A stretch of 13,830 nucleotides of DNA, taken from contig JASFYK010000021.1 in NCBI GenBank assembly GCA_030055545.1, positions 1 to 13,830 of the forward strand, in the 5' to 3' direction. Under the pieces are notes generated by a model, which was not told where the DNA came from, did no database searches, and saw nothing but the letters and a program-made list of their open reading frames with translations. Both the position numbers and the translations under genes were made by a program. Source of the stretch: Thermoproteota archaeon (GTDB taxonomy: Archaea; Thermoproteota; Methanomethylicia; Methanomethylicales; Methanomethylicaceae). Below, piece after piece: positions 7,901-13,673 of this stretch. The number at the start of each line of letters is the position of its first letter. Position 1 is the first letter of the stretch.

Positions 7901-8120
7901 TCCTGTAAAATCTGATGTAGGCGTCTTTGAGTATCTTGTTCCATGCCGTGCCGACGTGTATAGGGTTGGTAACGTACGGCGGCCCGTCCAAGAAGTAGAA
8001 CTTCCCTTGCCCCGCTCCCCTCGCCTTCTCCTCTATCCCCATGTCCTGCCAGTACGCGAAAACCCCTTCTTCCACTGCCTTTGATTTGTAGTCCTTTGGC
8101 ATCTTGCCTATGCGCGACAT
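4953..8120 (-). CDS. ileS: Isoleucyl-tRNA synthetase
   Basis: This class I synthetase charges tRNA-Ile with isoleucine, with an editing activity against valine. Its 1055 residues match archaeal/eukaryotic enzymes. The HIGH-type motif is H55-V-G-T in PPYVTNPIHVGTAW. The editing domain (CP1) has WTTTPWTLPAN at 223-233 and GTGCVHTAPGHGEEDH near 320-335. Metal-binding cysteine pairs are seen at C182/C185 with C397/C400, and C469/C472 with C508/C510. DVWMDSGSASFA follows at about 522-533. The KMSKS loop reads A-M-H-K-S-L-G-N (596-603): the first Lys is Ala and the first Ser is His, while the second Lys is kept. The start ATG at 8120 has a weak site (GGGGT) 7 nt upstream, and an internal ATG at residue 7 is possible. 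The gene is transcribed from the TATA-like box at 8159-8168, divergent from aglB. Confidence 0.97.
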   Translation of the reverse strand: MSRIGKMPKDYKSKAVEEGVFAYWQDMGIEEKARGAGQGKFYFLDGPPYVTNPIHVGTAWNKILKDAYIRFYRMNGFRVRDQPGFDMHGLPIEVMVEKKIGIKSKKEIETMGIENFIKACKSFALENLQIATRQFKNLGVWMDWDSPYRTLDDYYIESVWAMLKRADERGLLGKGKKVVHWCPRCETVLAGYEATDEYRELEEESIYVKFKVEGKDDEYILIWTTTPWTLPANAAVMVHPDFMYVRARSGGETYILAEARLDHVFSGLGREYEIVERFPGSYLRGLSYRAPLLEEVPEQSKLSPAHFVVLSDQFVTLEEGTGCVHTAPGHGEEDHAVGEEYGLPDFCPVDERGLFTEEAGKYAGKSVRETNGEIIEDLRSKGLLFKTEKTRHRYPHCWRCKTPLILRTASQWFIKVTDLKERLLEENEKVEWIPEWAGKARFGNWIKNAKDWVISRQRYWGIPLPIWVCNSCGKHRVIGSIDELRENAPGLGDIELHRPWVDRIKLRCECGGDMQRVQDVADVWMDSGSASFACLGYPKSQEGFERWWPADLILEGQDQTRGWFYTLMVCSVVLFNEAPYRRVLMHGFTTAQDGRAMHKSLGNVVFPEEVIEKFGRDTLRWYELGCTTWEDLRFTWKSIEETARFLNILWSTYYFASLYMNLDNFDPVKHTINGVERHLRLEDRWIISKLEGLIRRVTEAMAGCRVFEAVRDLEGFMRDDVSRWYIKLIRRRTWTEEEDPDKIAAYATLSHVLLNYLKLIAPIAPFVSEEIYRNVFAGLEGMPESVHMLKWPSPSEERMDPELEEEMKVVREVVEASFSARQAARIKTRMPLLRMKVVTGSESVKVAVERMKGIIEDQANVKEIEVITPEEGWRMKEVALIPNRSILGPVFREKSNLVAQAISALNGKEAMEAFEKGESVWVEVEGMGRIEVKKDYVGVQERLPGNYKGEKCRYGEIFIDTTKSDELLAEGLARDVVRRIQEMRKRADLNVDDYIKAFVTAPSEDARRALESKATEIAGEVRAKELKISLQDPDFGVPEVWEIEGEKYTISIERI

Positions 8121-8158
8121 GCCGTCTACCCCAGATACCTGAAATCTTTAGCCGCTTC

Positions 8159-8168
8159 GATATTAACC
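8159..8168 (-). promoter_or_regulatory. TATA-like box for ileS operon
   Basis: Read on the minus strand this is GGTTAATATC, preceded by the purine-rich AAGGAAAG that could serve as a BRE. A start 25 nt later falls near 8138, leaving a leader of about 18 nt before the ileS ATG. The remainder of the ileS-aglB gap (about 8169-8228) shows no further element that I can support. Confidence 0.45.
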
Positions 8169-8228
8169 CTTTCCTTGATTGATGCCCCGATCCTAGCTTG
8201 GAGTCCGATCTGGGTTCAACACCATAGG

Positions 8229-8238
8229 GTTTAAATTG
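8229..8238 (+). promoter_or_regulatory. TATA box for aglB
   Basis: GTTTAAATTG on the plus strand is a strong archaeal TATA match. A start near 8258 leaves a leader of about 18 nt, which carries the ribosome-binding site GGTGGTA (8264-8270) six nt before the ATG at 8277. Leader length mirrors that of the divergent ileS gene. Confidence 0.6.
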
Positions 8239-8276
8239 TTCCCGGGATAAGGTCAATTGTTTTGGTGGTATCGAGA

Positions 8277-10310
8277 ATGAGCCGTCAGGCAAACTTCCCT
8301 TTGAGGGGCCTTAAGTTGGGCGTAAACGACCTCCTGGTCTACATCTCGCTTATCGCGTTACTGGCCTTTGGCGTGGCCATACGCCTACTCTCCCTGAAAT
8401 GGGGGATTTACCTCGATGAATTCGACCCATACATCCAGTACAAGGGGGCGCAGTACATAGTCGAGAACGGCTTTAACGCATGGTACACTTGGTTCGACCC
8501 CACGAGGTGGGCGCCCTGGGGGACTGACCAGTCCACGGCTGGGCTGCCGGGGGTCCCCTTCGCAGGTGCCGCCGTTTACCTGCTGCTGAACTCCCTCGGC
8601 ATAAATGTCCCCCTCTTCGATGTGGTCGTCTTCTTCCCGGTCTTCGCCGGCGGCGTCATCATTCTCCTGGGCTACTTCCTTGGGAAGGAGCTGGTAAACC
8701 GAGGAGTGGGGCTGCTGACCTCGCTGATCCTGGCCATCGACTCCACTGCCATCCAACGGACCTCCCTCGGCTTCTTCGACACGGAGTCCGTCGGGATGAT
8801 TGGAATGCTCGTAGCCCTTATCTTCTTCGTCAAGTCACTCCGCGGTAGAACCGTCCCTTATGCCGTTGTCTCCGGTCTCGGGCTCGCTCTGATGGCAATC
8901 TCGTGGAGGGCCTTCCTTTACACGATCAACTTCCTCGCGCTCTATGTAGTCATAATGGTGCTGCTGGGCAGGTGGAACAGGCGCATGACCGCCTCCTTCG
9001 CAATCGTCTCATCTATTACGCTCTTCGCCGTAGCGGCGACCCCTGCGTACGGGCTCTCAACCCTAATTTCCCCCTACACCATGGGCGCCTATGTGGCATT
9101 CCTCGTATGCATCATCAGGACACTCACCGACGAGATCCCGGACCCTGCGAAGAGGGCAAAGTTCACCTTCGGGATTGTCGCCTCGGTCTTGGTCGTGGCG
9201 GGGGCCCTTACACTCTCAGGGGTTTTCGGGGACATAACCGGGAAGTTCTTGGCAATTGTGAACCCGTTCTCGCGCATTGACGAGGGCGTCAGGACGGTCG
9301 GGGAGCAATTCCCGTCCACCTGGTCACAACTATTCTCGACATACCGCTCCCTTTTGCTCCTGCTGCCAGTTGGGGTACTCTATGCATTGAGGCGACTGAG
9401 CGACGAGGCAGTATTCATGACGCTCCTTGCCATCACCTCGCTCTACGGAGCCGGATCCTTCGTCCGCCTGCTGATCCTCGTCGCCCCCGCCGTGGCAATA
9501 GTCTCGGGATATGCCCTCACCTCACTACTCACCACGGTCCGCCCGGTTCTGAAGCACGAGCTGGACCGAAAGAGCAAGGCCTCCCTGCTCGGCAAGTACT
9601 ACGGGTTCTTCACGATCGCCCTCATCGCAGTCACACTGGTGCCGGTCGTAGCCGACTCACCTGGGATCAGGGCTGCAGACCGCCCGGCAATGATAGTCTC
9701 GGCATCTACAGGGGTGCGCCAGGAGATACCGGACTGGATAGAAGCCCTCGCTTGGATGAGGGACAACATACCTCAGGATGCGATTGTGGGGTGCTGGTGG
9801 GACTATGGATATTGGATAAACATCATGGCAAACAAATCCGTGATAAGCGACAACGCCACCATCAACGGGACCCAGATCGTCCAGGTGGCGAAGGCCTTCC
9901 TCAACAACGAGTCCGTTTCGCTCGAGATCTTCAGGGCGATGAACGTCTCATACGTCGTGGTCTATGAGCCCTTCACGCTCGTATCCACGAACCCGCCCCT
10001 CGCGCTCCCTCCATGGTACATACTCGGAGATTTTGAGAAGTCCACCGCCATGATGGTCTGGGCAGGCTACAACTCCTCCGAATACATCTCTCCTGTCACG
10101 ATAAACTTGGGAGGGACCCTCTACAGCTACCCGCTGCCAGCCGGGCCAAAGGCAGCAAATACCACGCTGTATCAGCTGCTCTTCTACCCTTACAGAGAGG
10201 CGTACAACCAGACCCTAGGGGTCAAGATATCTGCCCCGCAGAACTACCAGCTCGTCTACATCTCTCCGAGCAACGGATGGGTGATGGTATACAAGATCAA
10301 TTACCCGTGA
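8277..10310 (+). CDS. aglB: Oligosaccharyltransferase AglB (STT3 family)
   Basis: AglB is the single-subunit membrane enzyme that moves a glycan from a dolichol carrier to Asn in N-x-S/T sites of secreted and surface proteins. The protein has 677 residues, at the short end of the family. The N-terminal part is a run of membrane segments (about 20-470). The first acidic motif is L-D47-E-F-D50-P-Y in the first external loop, and a second metal motif is F-F-D168-T-E170-S. The family signature W507-W-D-Y-G511 opens the C-terminal extracellular domain, followed by the usual DNATxNGT segment. That domain (about 500-677) is short, without the extra beta-rich domains of longer homologues. The ATG at 8277 follows GGTGGTA at ideal spacing. 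An in-frame TTG at 8262 would add five residues and would overlap that site. The C-terminal domain holds eight N-x-S/T sites; I saw none in the membrane part. No other glycosylation gene lies nearby. Confidence 0.96.
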   Translation: MSRQANFPLRGLKLGVNDLLVYISLIALLAFGVAIRLLSLKWGIYLDEFDPYIQYKGAQYIVENGFNAWYTWFDPTRWAPWGTDQSTAGLPGVPFAGAAVYLLLNSLGINVPLFDVVVFFPVFAGGVIILLGYFLGKELVNRGVGLLTSLILAIDSTAIQRTSLGFFDTESVGMIGMLVALIFFVKSLRGRTVPYAVVSGLGLALMAISWRAFLYTINFLALYVVIMVLLGRWNRRMTASFAIVSSITLFAVAATPAYGLSTLISPYTMGAYVAFLVCIIRTLTDEIPDPAKRAKFTFGIVASVLVVAGALTLSGVFGDITGKFLAIVNPFSRIDEGVRTVGEQFPSTWSQLFSTYRSLLLLLPVGVLYALRRLSDEAVFMTLLAITSLYGAGSFVRLLILVAPAVAIVSGYALTSLLTTVRPVLKHELDRKSKASLLGKYYGFFTIALIAVTLVPVVADSPGIRAADRPAMIVSASTGVRQEIPDWIEALAWMRDNIPQDAIVGCWWDYGYWINIMANKSVISDNATINGTQIVQVAKAFLNNESVSLEIFRAMNVSYVVVYEPFTLVSTNPPLALPPWYILGDFEKSTAMMVWAGYNSSEYISPVTINLGGTLYSYPLPAGPKAANTTLYQLLFYPYREAYNQTLGVKISAPQNYQLVYISPSNGWVMVYKINYP

Positions 10311-10335
10311 TTGTTTTTGTCTTGTTTGCCGCTCA

Positions 10336-10373
10336 GGGGCATAGCCCCGACACGCGCCTTTCTTTTTCCTTCT
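10336..10373 (+). terminator. Hairpin plus T-rich tract after aglB
   Basis: GGGGC-ATA-GCCCC (10336-10348) forms a 5-bp perfect stem, extendable by two pairs across a bulged A. About ten nt later a T-rich run begins (TTTCTTTTTCCTTCT, 10359-10373), which reaches the last codons of nop10 on the other strand. An additional T run lies at 10314-10318, directly after the aglB stop. On the minus strand the hairpin is followed by A-rich sequence, so it looks built for aglB and not for nop10. Confidence 0.5.
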
Positions 10374-10548
10374 ATGCTTTATCCTTCCCATCAAGTTCCT
10401 TCAGTGCCAGTCGGAACCTGCTGTATCTGTCATGGGGCGAGAACTTCGCGGGGTGCGGGATCTTGAGTCCCCCGCCGCAGCGGGGGCAGGCGTCCTGCCT
10501 CAGCGTATACGTGCCGCACGAGGTGCACCTCCTGAGCATCCCCTTCAT
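10372..10548 (-). CDS. nop10: H/ACA RNP component Nop10
   Basis: Nop10 is a small scaffold protein of the H/ACA guide-RNA pseudouridylase complex (with Cbf5, Gar1 and L7Ae) that modifies rRNA. The protein has 58 residues, the normal size for the family. It has a zinc ribbon (C8-x2-C11 and C21-x2-C24) with the characteristic Y-T-L between the pairs. The family segment GG..KIPHPAKFSPHDRYSRFR is at 26-47. It starts at an ATG 14 nt after the aIF2 alpha stop, with GGGGGTG upstream as ribosome-binding site. The pairing with aIF2 alpha is a widespread archaeal gene order. The gene converges on aglB with a 61-nt gap, part of which is the aglB terminator. Confidence 0.95.
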   Translation of the reverse strand: MKGMLRRCTSCGTYTLRQDACPRCGGGLKIPHPAKFSPHDRYSRFRLALKELDGKDKA

Positions 10549-10562
10549 CCGCCGGACACCCC

Positions 10563-11348
10563 CTACCGGACGAATTCTGCAGTCCCGCCAGACTTCCTGA
10601 AGCTGTTTGCTATTGCATCGACAGCTGACTTCATCTGCTCCTCGGCGACCCTGTAGTCCTTTGCAGAGATTTCTATTCTGTACCTGGGGGCGCCGAGCGT
10701 GTACATCTCTACCCTTGCCAGTTTCGGATCGACTGCCTTGATCCCTTCGTTGAGCGCCCTCTTGATGTCCTCAACCCCCTCTGGCCTGTTCGTGGCAAGC
10801 TTGACCTCACCCGTTATCTGCACCATAGGCGCCTCGATGTGATCCTTCGAAGCGTCATAGAGCGCGCTTGCCCACTCCTCGCCTATGCCCGCCTCCAATA
10901 CCGCCTTCGGCCCCCTCTGGACGAGCTGTTCGAGCGCGGCGTAAAGATCGCCGTACCTGTCCTCAAGGGGGATCCCGACCAGTTTGACCGCGTCCTGGAG
11001 CCCCTTCCCAAGCTTCTTGGCTGCCATCTCCAGGATCTTTTCGGCCTTCTTCGACTTCTTCCACTGGATCAGCTTCTCCTTCTTCTCTCTCTCTGTAACC
11101 TTCCTTAGCGAAAGGTCGATGTGACCCTTCCTTTCGTCGATCCTGATCACTTTGAGGACGAGTTTTTGTCCTTCCTTCACAAAGTCCTTGATGTTCTTGA
11201 CCCATGTCGAGGCGACCTCGCCTATGGGGACATAGCCGTTCTTGCCGTACTCGTCCAGGCTCACGTAAACACCGTGCTCCTGAAGCCTCACTGCAGTCGC
11301 AATTACGAACTCCCCGATCTCCGGGTATTCCTTCTTTCTGAGAACCAT
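10563..11348 (-). CDS. eif2a: Translation initiation factor aIF2 subunit alpha
   Basis: aIF2 alpha is one of three subunits of the factor that brings initiator Met-tRNA to the small ribosomal subunit. The protein has 261 residues, typical for archaea. It starts with an S1 RNA-binding domain (about 9-85, with GVYVSLDEYGKNGYVPIGE and EGQKLVLKVIRID...HIDLSLR). A central helical domain with a Lys-rich segment covers about 86-165. A C-terminal alpha/beta domain (about 175-261) contacts the gamma subunit. The ATG at 11348 follows AAAGGTG with 7-nt spacing; a GTG directly before it (11351) would add one residue. The gene has its own TATA box (11420-11430) although rps27e lies just upstream on the same strand, and it leads into nop10. 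Confidence 0.97.
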   Translation of the reverse strand: MVLRKKEYPEIGEFVIATAVRLQEHGVYVSLDEYGKNGYVPIGEVASTWVKNIKDFVKEGQKLVLKVIRIDERKGHIDLSLRKVTEREKKEKLIQWKKSKKAEKILEMAAKKLGKGLQDAVKLVGIPLEDRYGDLYAALEQLVQRGPKAVLEAGIGEEWASALYDASKDHIEAPMVQITGEVKLATNRPEGVEDIKRALNEGIKAVDPKLARVEMYTLGAPRYRIEISAKDYRVAEEQMKSAVDAIANSFRKSGGTAEFVR

Positions 11349-11419
11349 CACTAAACACCTTTAATCAATTAACGTGTAAGCGTAACCTTTGACTTGAAGT
11401 AAGCATATTGAGCCACAAG

Positions 11420-11430
11420 TTATAAGTTTA
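11420..11430 (-). promoter_or_regulatory. TATA box for aIF2 alpha - nop10
   Basis: Read on the minus strand the site is TAAACTTATAA. A start about 25 nt further (near 11399) leaves a leader of about 50 nt before aIF2 alpha, longer than at other promoters of this window. It lies directly after two T runs that probably end the upstream operon. Confidence 0.5.
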
Positions 11431-11434
11431 TCCC

Positions 11435-11469
11435 AAAAAACCGTGGCACAGGAATAGTTATGAGAAAAA
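11435..11469 (-). terminator. Two oligo-T runs after rps27e
   Basis: On the minus strand, T5 (11469-11465) and T6 (11440-11435) follow the rps27e stop at 11480 in a 131-nt gap. They fit archaeal T-run termination of the priL-to-rps27e operon. Read-through into aIF2 alpha cannot be excluded. Confidence 0.45.
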
Positions 11470-11479
11470 CGATGGTCCT

Positions 11480-11677
11480 CTAGATGATCTCCCTGACCTT
11501 GTCAGAGAGGATTTCGCTCTTCCCGCCGGTCGGCAGTGCCAAGTCCTTTCCGCAAATATTGCACTTCACGACAGTAGCGACGTGCGAGAATACAGTCTGT
11601 TCGTTCCCGCACTCGGGGCACTGGACCATGTAGAACTTGCTTCTCGGTACCGGAGTGAGCATCTCTTTCCTTTTCAT
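11480..11677 (-). CDS. rps27e: Ribosomal protein S27e
   Basis: This is a zinc-ribbon protein of the small ribosomal subunit found in archaea and eukaryotes. The product has 65 residues, normal for archaea. The zinc ribbon is C20-x2-C23 and C39-x2-C42, with the family core CPECGNEQTVFSH...VVKC and L.LPTGGK. I chose the ATG at 11677 because GAGGTG (11689-11684) sits six nt upstream; a GTG inside that site (11686) would add three residues and destroy its role. The site overlaps the stop codon of rpl44e, giving tight coupling. The order L44e-S27e is conserved across archaea. Confidence 0.96.
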   Translation of the reverse strand: MKRKEMLTPVPRSKFYMVQCPECGNEQTVFSHVATVVKCNICGKDLALPTGGKSEILSDKVREII

Positions 11678-11687
11678 ATCATGCACC

Positions 11688-11963
11688 TCAGACTATCTCC
11701 AGCTTCTTGAGCCTGATTCCTTTCCTCTGGTTCTGGTAGCCGCACTTCTTGCACTTCAGCTTGAGGCTCAGCTTCTTGGTCGTCTTGGCTGTCCTCTTCT
11801 GGACTGGCTTTCTGGAGCTGCCATAGCCAAGCTTCTTCCTCTCGTACCTCCTTGTGCCCTCAGCCAGTGCCCTCTCCTTGCCCTTCTTGTAAAGGGTCAC
11901 GCTGTGGGCCGTGTAAGCCTTGCATTTCGGGCAGTACGTGTTCATCTCTTTTGGCGCCTTCAT
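11688..11963 (-). CDS. rpl44e: Ribosomal protein L44e
   Basis: This is a large-subunit ribosomal protein, basic and zinc-binding, found near the E site. The product has 91 residues. Cysteine pairs C11/C14 and C71/C74 form the zinc site. The family segments NTYCPKCKAYT near the N-terminus, the YGSSRKP turn and LKLKCKKCGY are present. The start ATG (11963) follows GAGGTAA (11975-11969), whose last three bases are the TAA stop of the GINS gene. The gene lies 5 nt after gins51 and 10 nt before rps27e. Confidence 0.97.
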   Translation of the reverse strand: MKAPKEMNTYCPKCKAYTAHSVTLYKKGKERALAEGTRRYERKKLGYGSSRKPVQKRTAKTTKKLSLKLKCKKCGYQNQRKGIRLKKLEIV

Positions 11964-11968
11964 CTCGA

Positions 11969-12442
11969 TTACCTCTTGATCTCCGCTGCGATACCCCTCT
12001 TGATGAGGGCCTCTGCGTTCTGCGCTGGAAGCAGCGCAACATCCTCGGTCTTATAGGGGCCGTATGTTTTTAAATCTACCCCTACGAACGGTGGAACATC
12101 TCCGAGCAATCTGGCTAATATCTTTTTCGTACCTTCAGCAGGGGCCTGCTCGGAGACCTTCTCCTTGAAGAATCCCTTCTCGTCCTCCAGTAGCCTCCCG
12201 GGATCGAGGGTCCCGGAGAGAAAGTCCCTGCATATCTTGGACTTCCTGAGCAGCCTGAACTCTGCAAGCGCGGTCTTCGCCCTCTTAAGCTCCTCCTGCA
12301 TGAGACTCCCCCTCACGCCCTCCGCCCCCCCGCCGAGGTCCTCAAGGTACCTGTTCACCTCGTCGATGAACCCGTCCGGGAGCCTCTGCAGCTCCTGGCT
12401 CTCCCTCTCTGCGATCCAGAAGTCCAGTATCCTCCTATACAA
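11969..12442 (-). CDS. gins51: GINS complex subunit, Gins51/15 type (TTG start)
   Basis: GINS joins MCM in the replicative helicase and links it to other fork proteins. The product has 157 residues. It has an N-terminal helical A-domain (about 1-95; YRRILDFWIAERESQELQRLP at the start) and a C-terminal B-domain (about 115-155) with FVGVDLKTYGPYKTEDVALLP. The A-then-B order marks the Gins51 (Gins15) type. I chose the TTG at 12442. It lies seven nt after a perfect GAGGTGA (12456-12450) that overlaps the priS stop codon, and it starts the protein exactly at the first family helix. An upstream ATG (12493) would overlap priS by 44 nt and add 17 residues that do not look like the family. No Gins23 gene lies in the window. 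Confidence 0.92.
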   Translation of the reverse strand: MYRRILDFWIAERESQELQRLPDGFIDEVNRYLEDLGGGAEGVRGSLMQEELKRAKTALAEFRLLRKSKICRDFLSGTLDPGRLLEDEKGFFKEKVSEQAPAEGTKKILARLLGDVPPFVGVDLKTYGPYKTEDVALLPAQNAEALIKRGIAAEIKR

Positions 12443-12449
12443 CTGCGTG

Positions 12450-13673
12450 TCACCTCGGCTCGGCCGCTCCCCTGCATATGAGGTACAGTCCAAGCGCCAG
12501 CGGGACCTCCAAAGTTTTGTCCTTTAGGGGCCCCAGCTCTTCGTCCCCTATCCTTACACGAGGGGCTTCTTTAACATATATCCTTATACTGCCATGCCTG
12601 AAGGCAACAGCTTCCTTCAGCGGATCGAAATTATCGATACCGCTGTAATCCACGCGGAGCGTCCTGAGCCCTGATTTCCCGTGGAGGCTGTTGGGACACC
12701 TTATCAGCCTCTTCGAGTCGATGGTGACCCTCTCGTCTATGTTGCAGATGAGGTTCTTGATTGAAGCTATTGCTATTTTTTCAAGGCTCTCCAGCGTGTA
12801 CCCTTTCAGACCCCCCCAGTAGGGCGGATCGGATGATATGCTCTTCAGGAACTTCTCCTTATTTTCAAACAGGCTCTTCGCCACAGTGGGGGCTACTACT
12901 AGTTTCAGATCCTCCAATGAAGCCCTGTTGACGAATTCATAGACGGCCCTTGCAACTCTCCCTCTCCACCCGCCATCCTTCATGTCTGGACCTACGAGGA
13001 TCTCATTTTTCGCCTCCCTGAATCCGTGCAACCTTATGTCGAGTCCAATGCCCCTGACATAATCAGCAATCTCTCTCCTCCCGTCCCCCGAGAGCGTGCG
13101 AAACGTCTGGCTCCTCACATGTATGTGGTACCCCCTGTGGCCAGAGAAGAATACCTCGAAATCGGAATCCGAGACCCCAAAGTCGGGGACGAGGTACTCG
13201 TCGATGATCTTTGTCACCTCCTTCTTTGCGGCTTCAAGGCAATCCTCGCAGATCCAAGTCCGTGTGTCGATCTTCTTCATCCCGCAATTTGGGCAGCTCT
13301 CAGGGGGGAACCCCGCCCCCTCCTTCCCACACGCCATGCAACGCCACTTGTCATGCCTCTCCTTACACTCTGTCCTTATATGGTCCGAGTCAACGTCGAA
13401 AACAAGATCCGCTCCTAGCCATCCTTTCTCATTCATGTCCGTCGCTTCGGGCGTCTTGTAATAGGCTGAGGAATGATAGATGTGTGCAGGCGTGTTCTCC
13501 ACAATGTACCTCTTTAGTGACGGGGTGTCGAGGAACTTCATGTGTCTGATCATTACCTCGCCACCGAACTGGAGAAACGCAAATTCCCTCTGTGGCATAT
13601 CCGGTACCTTGAGGTCCTCCCCCCCCAATCCAGAATAGTACTTGGTAAACTCATTTCTTACGATCTCGTGCAT
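12450..13673 (-). CDS. priS: DNA primase small (catalytic) subunit PriS
   Basis: PriS is the catalytic subunit of the archaeal-eukaryotic primase and makes RNA/DNA primers at the fork. The protein has 407 residues. Catalytic acids are in V-F-D93-V-D95-S-D-H98. The phosphate-binding motif is S177-G-H-R-G-Y-H183, and the third acid is probably D319 in IDSKRLIRCPNSLHGKSGL. Between the first two motifs lies a cysteine-rich insert (C103, H107, C112, C115, C127, C130, C142, C145), enough for two zinc sites. The N-terminus has EFAFLQFGGEVMIRHMKF and HIYHSSAYYKTPEATDM, as in other PriS proteins. The ATG at 13673 lies 23 nt inside the end of priL, with a GGGGGTC site upstream. The gene ends in the ribosome-binding site of gins51. 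Confidence 0.97.
   Translation of the reverse strand: MHEIVRNEFTKYYSGLGGEDLKVPDMPQREFAFLQFGGEVMIRHMKFLDTPSLKRYIVENTPAHIYHSSAYYKTPEATDMNEKGWLGADLVFDVDSDHIRTECKERHDKWRCMACGKEGAGFPPESCPNCGMKKIDTRTWICEDCLEAAKKEVTKIIDEYLVPDFGVSDSDFEVFFSGHRGYHIHVRSQTFRTLSGDGRREIADYVRGIGLDIRLHGFREAKNEILVGPDMKDGGWRGRVARAVYEFVNRASLEDLKLVVAPTVAKSLFENKEKFLKSISSDPPYWGGLKGYTLESLEKIAIASIKNLICNIDERVTIDSKRLIRCPNSLHGKSGLRTLRVDYSGIDNFDPLKEAVAFRHGSIRIYVKEAPRVRIGDEELGPLKDKTLEVPLALGLYLICRGAAEPR

Noticed and set aside
8195..8226. Possible tRNA T-arm (GGTTCAACACC)
   Set aside because: The flanking bases do not form a 5-bp T-stem, and no acceptor or anticodon stem can be drawn around it.
12443..12493. ATG start of gins51 at 12493
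   Set aside because: It would need a 44-nt overlap with priS and an extra N-terminus unlike the family, while the TTG at 12442 has a perfect GAGGTGA site at 7-nt spacing.
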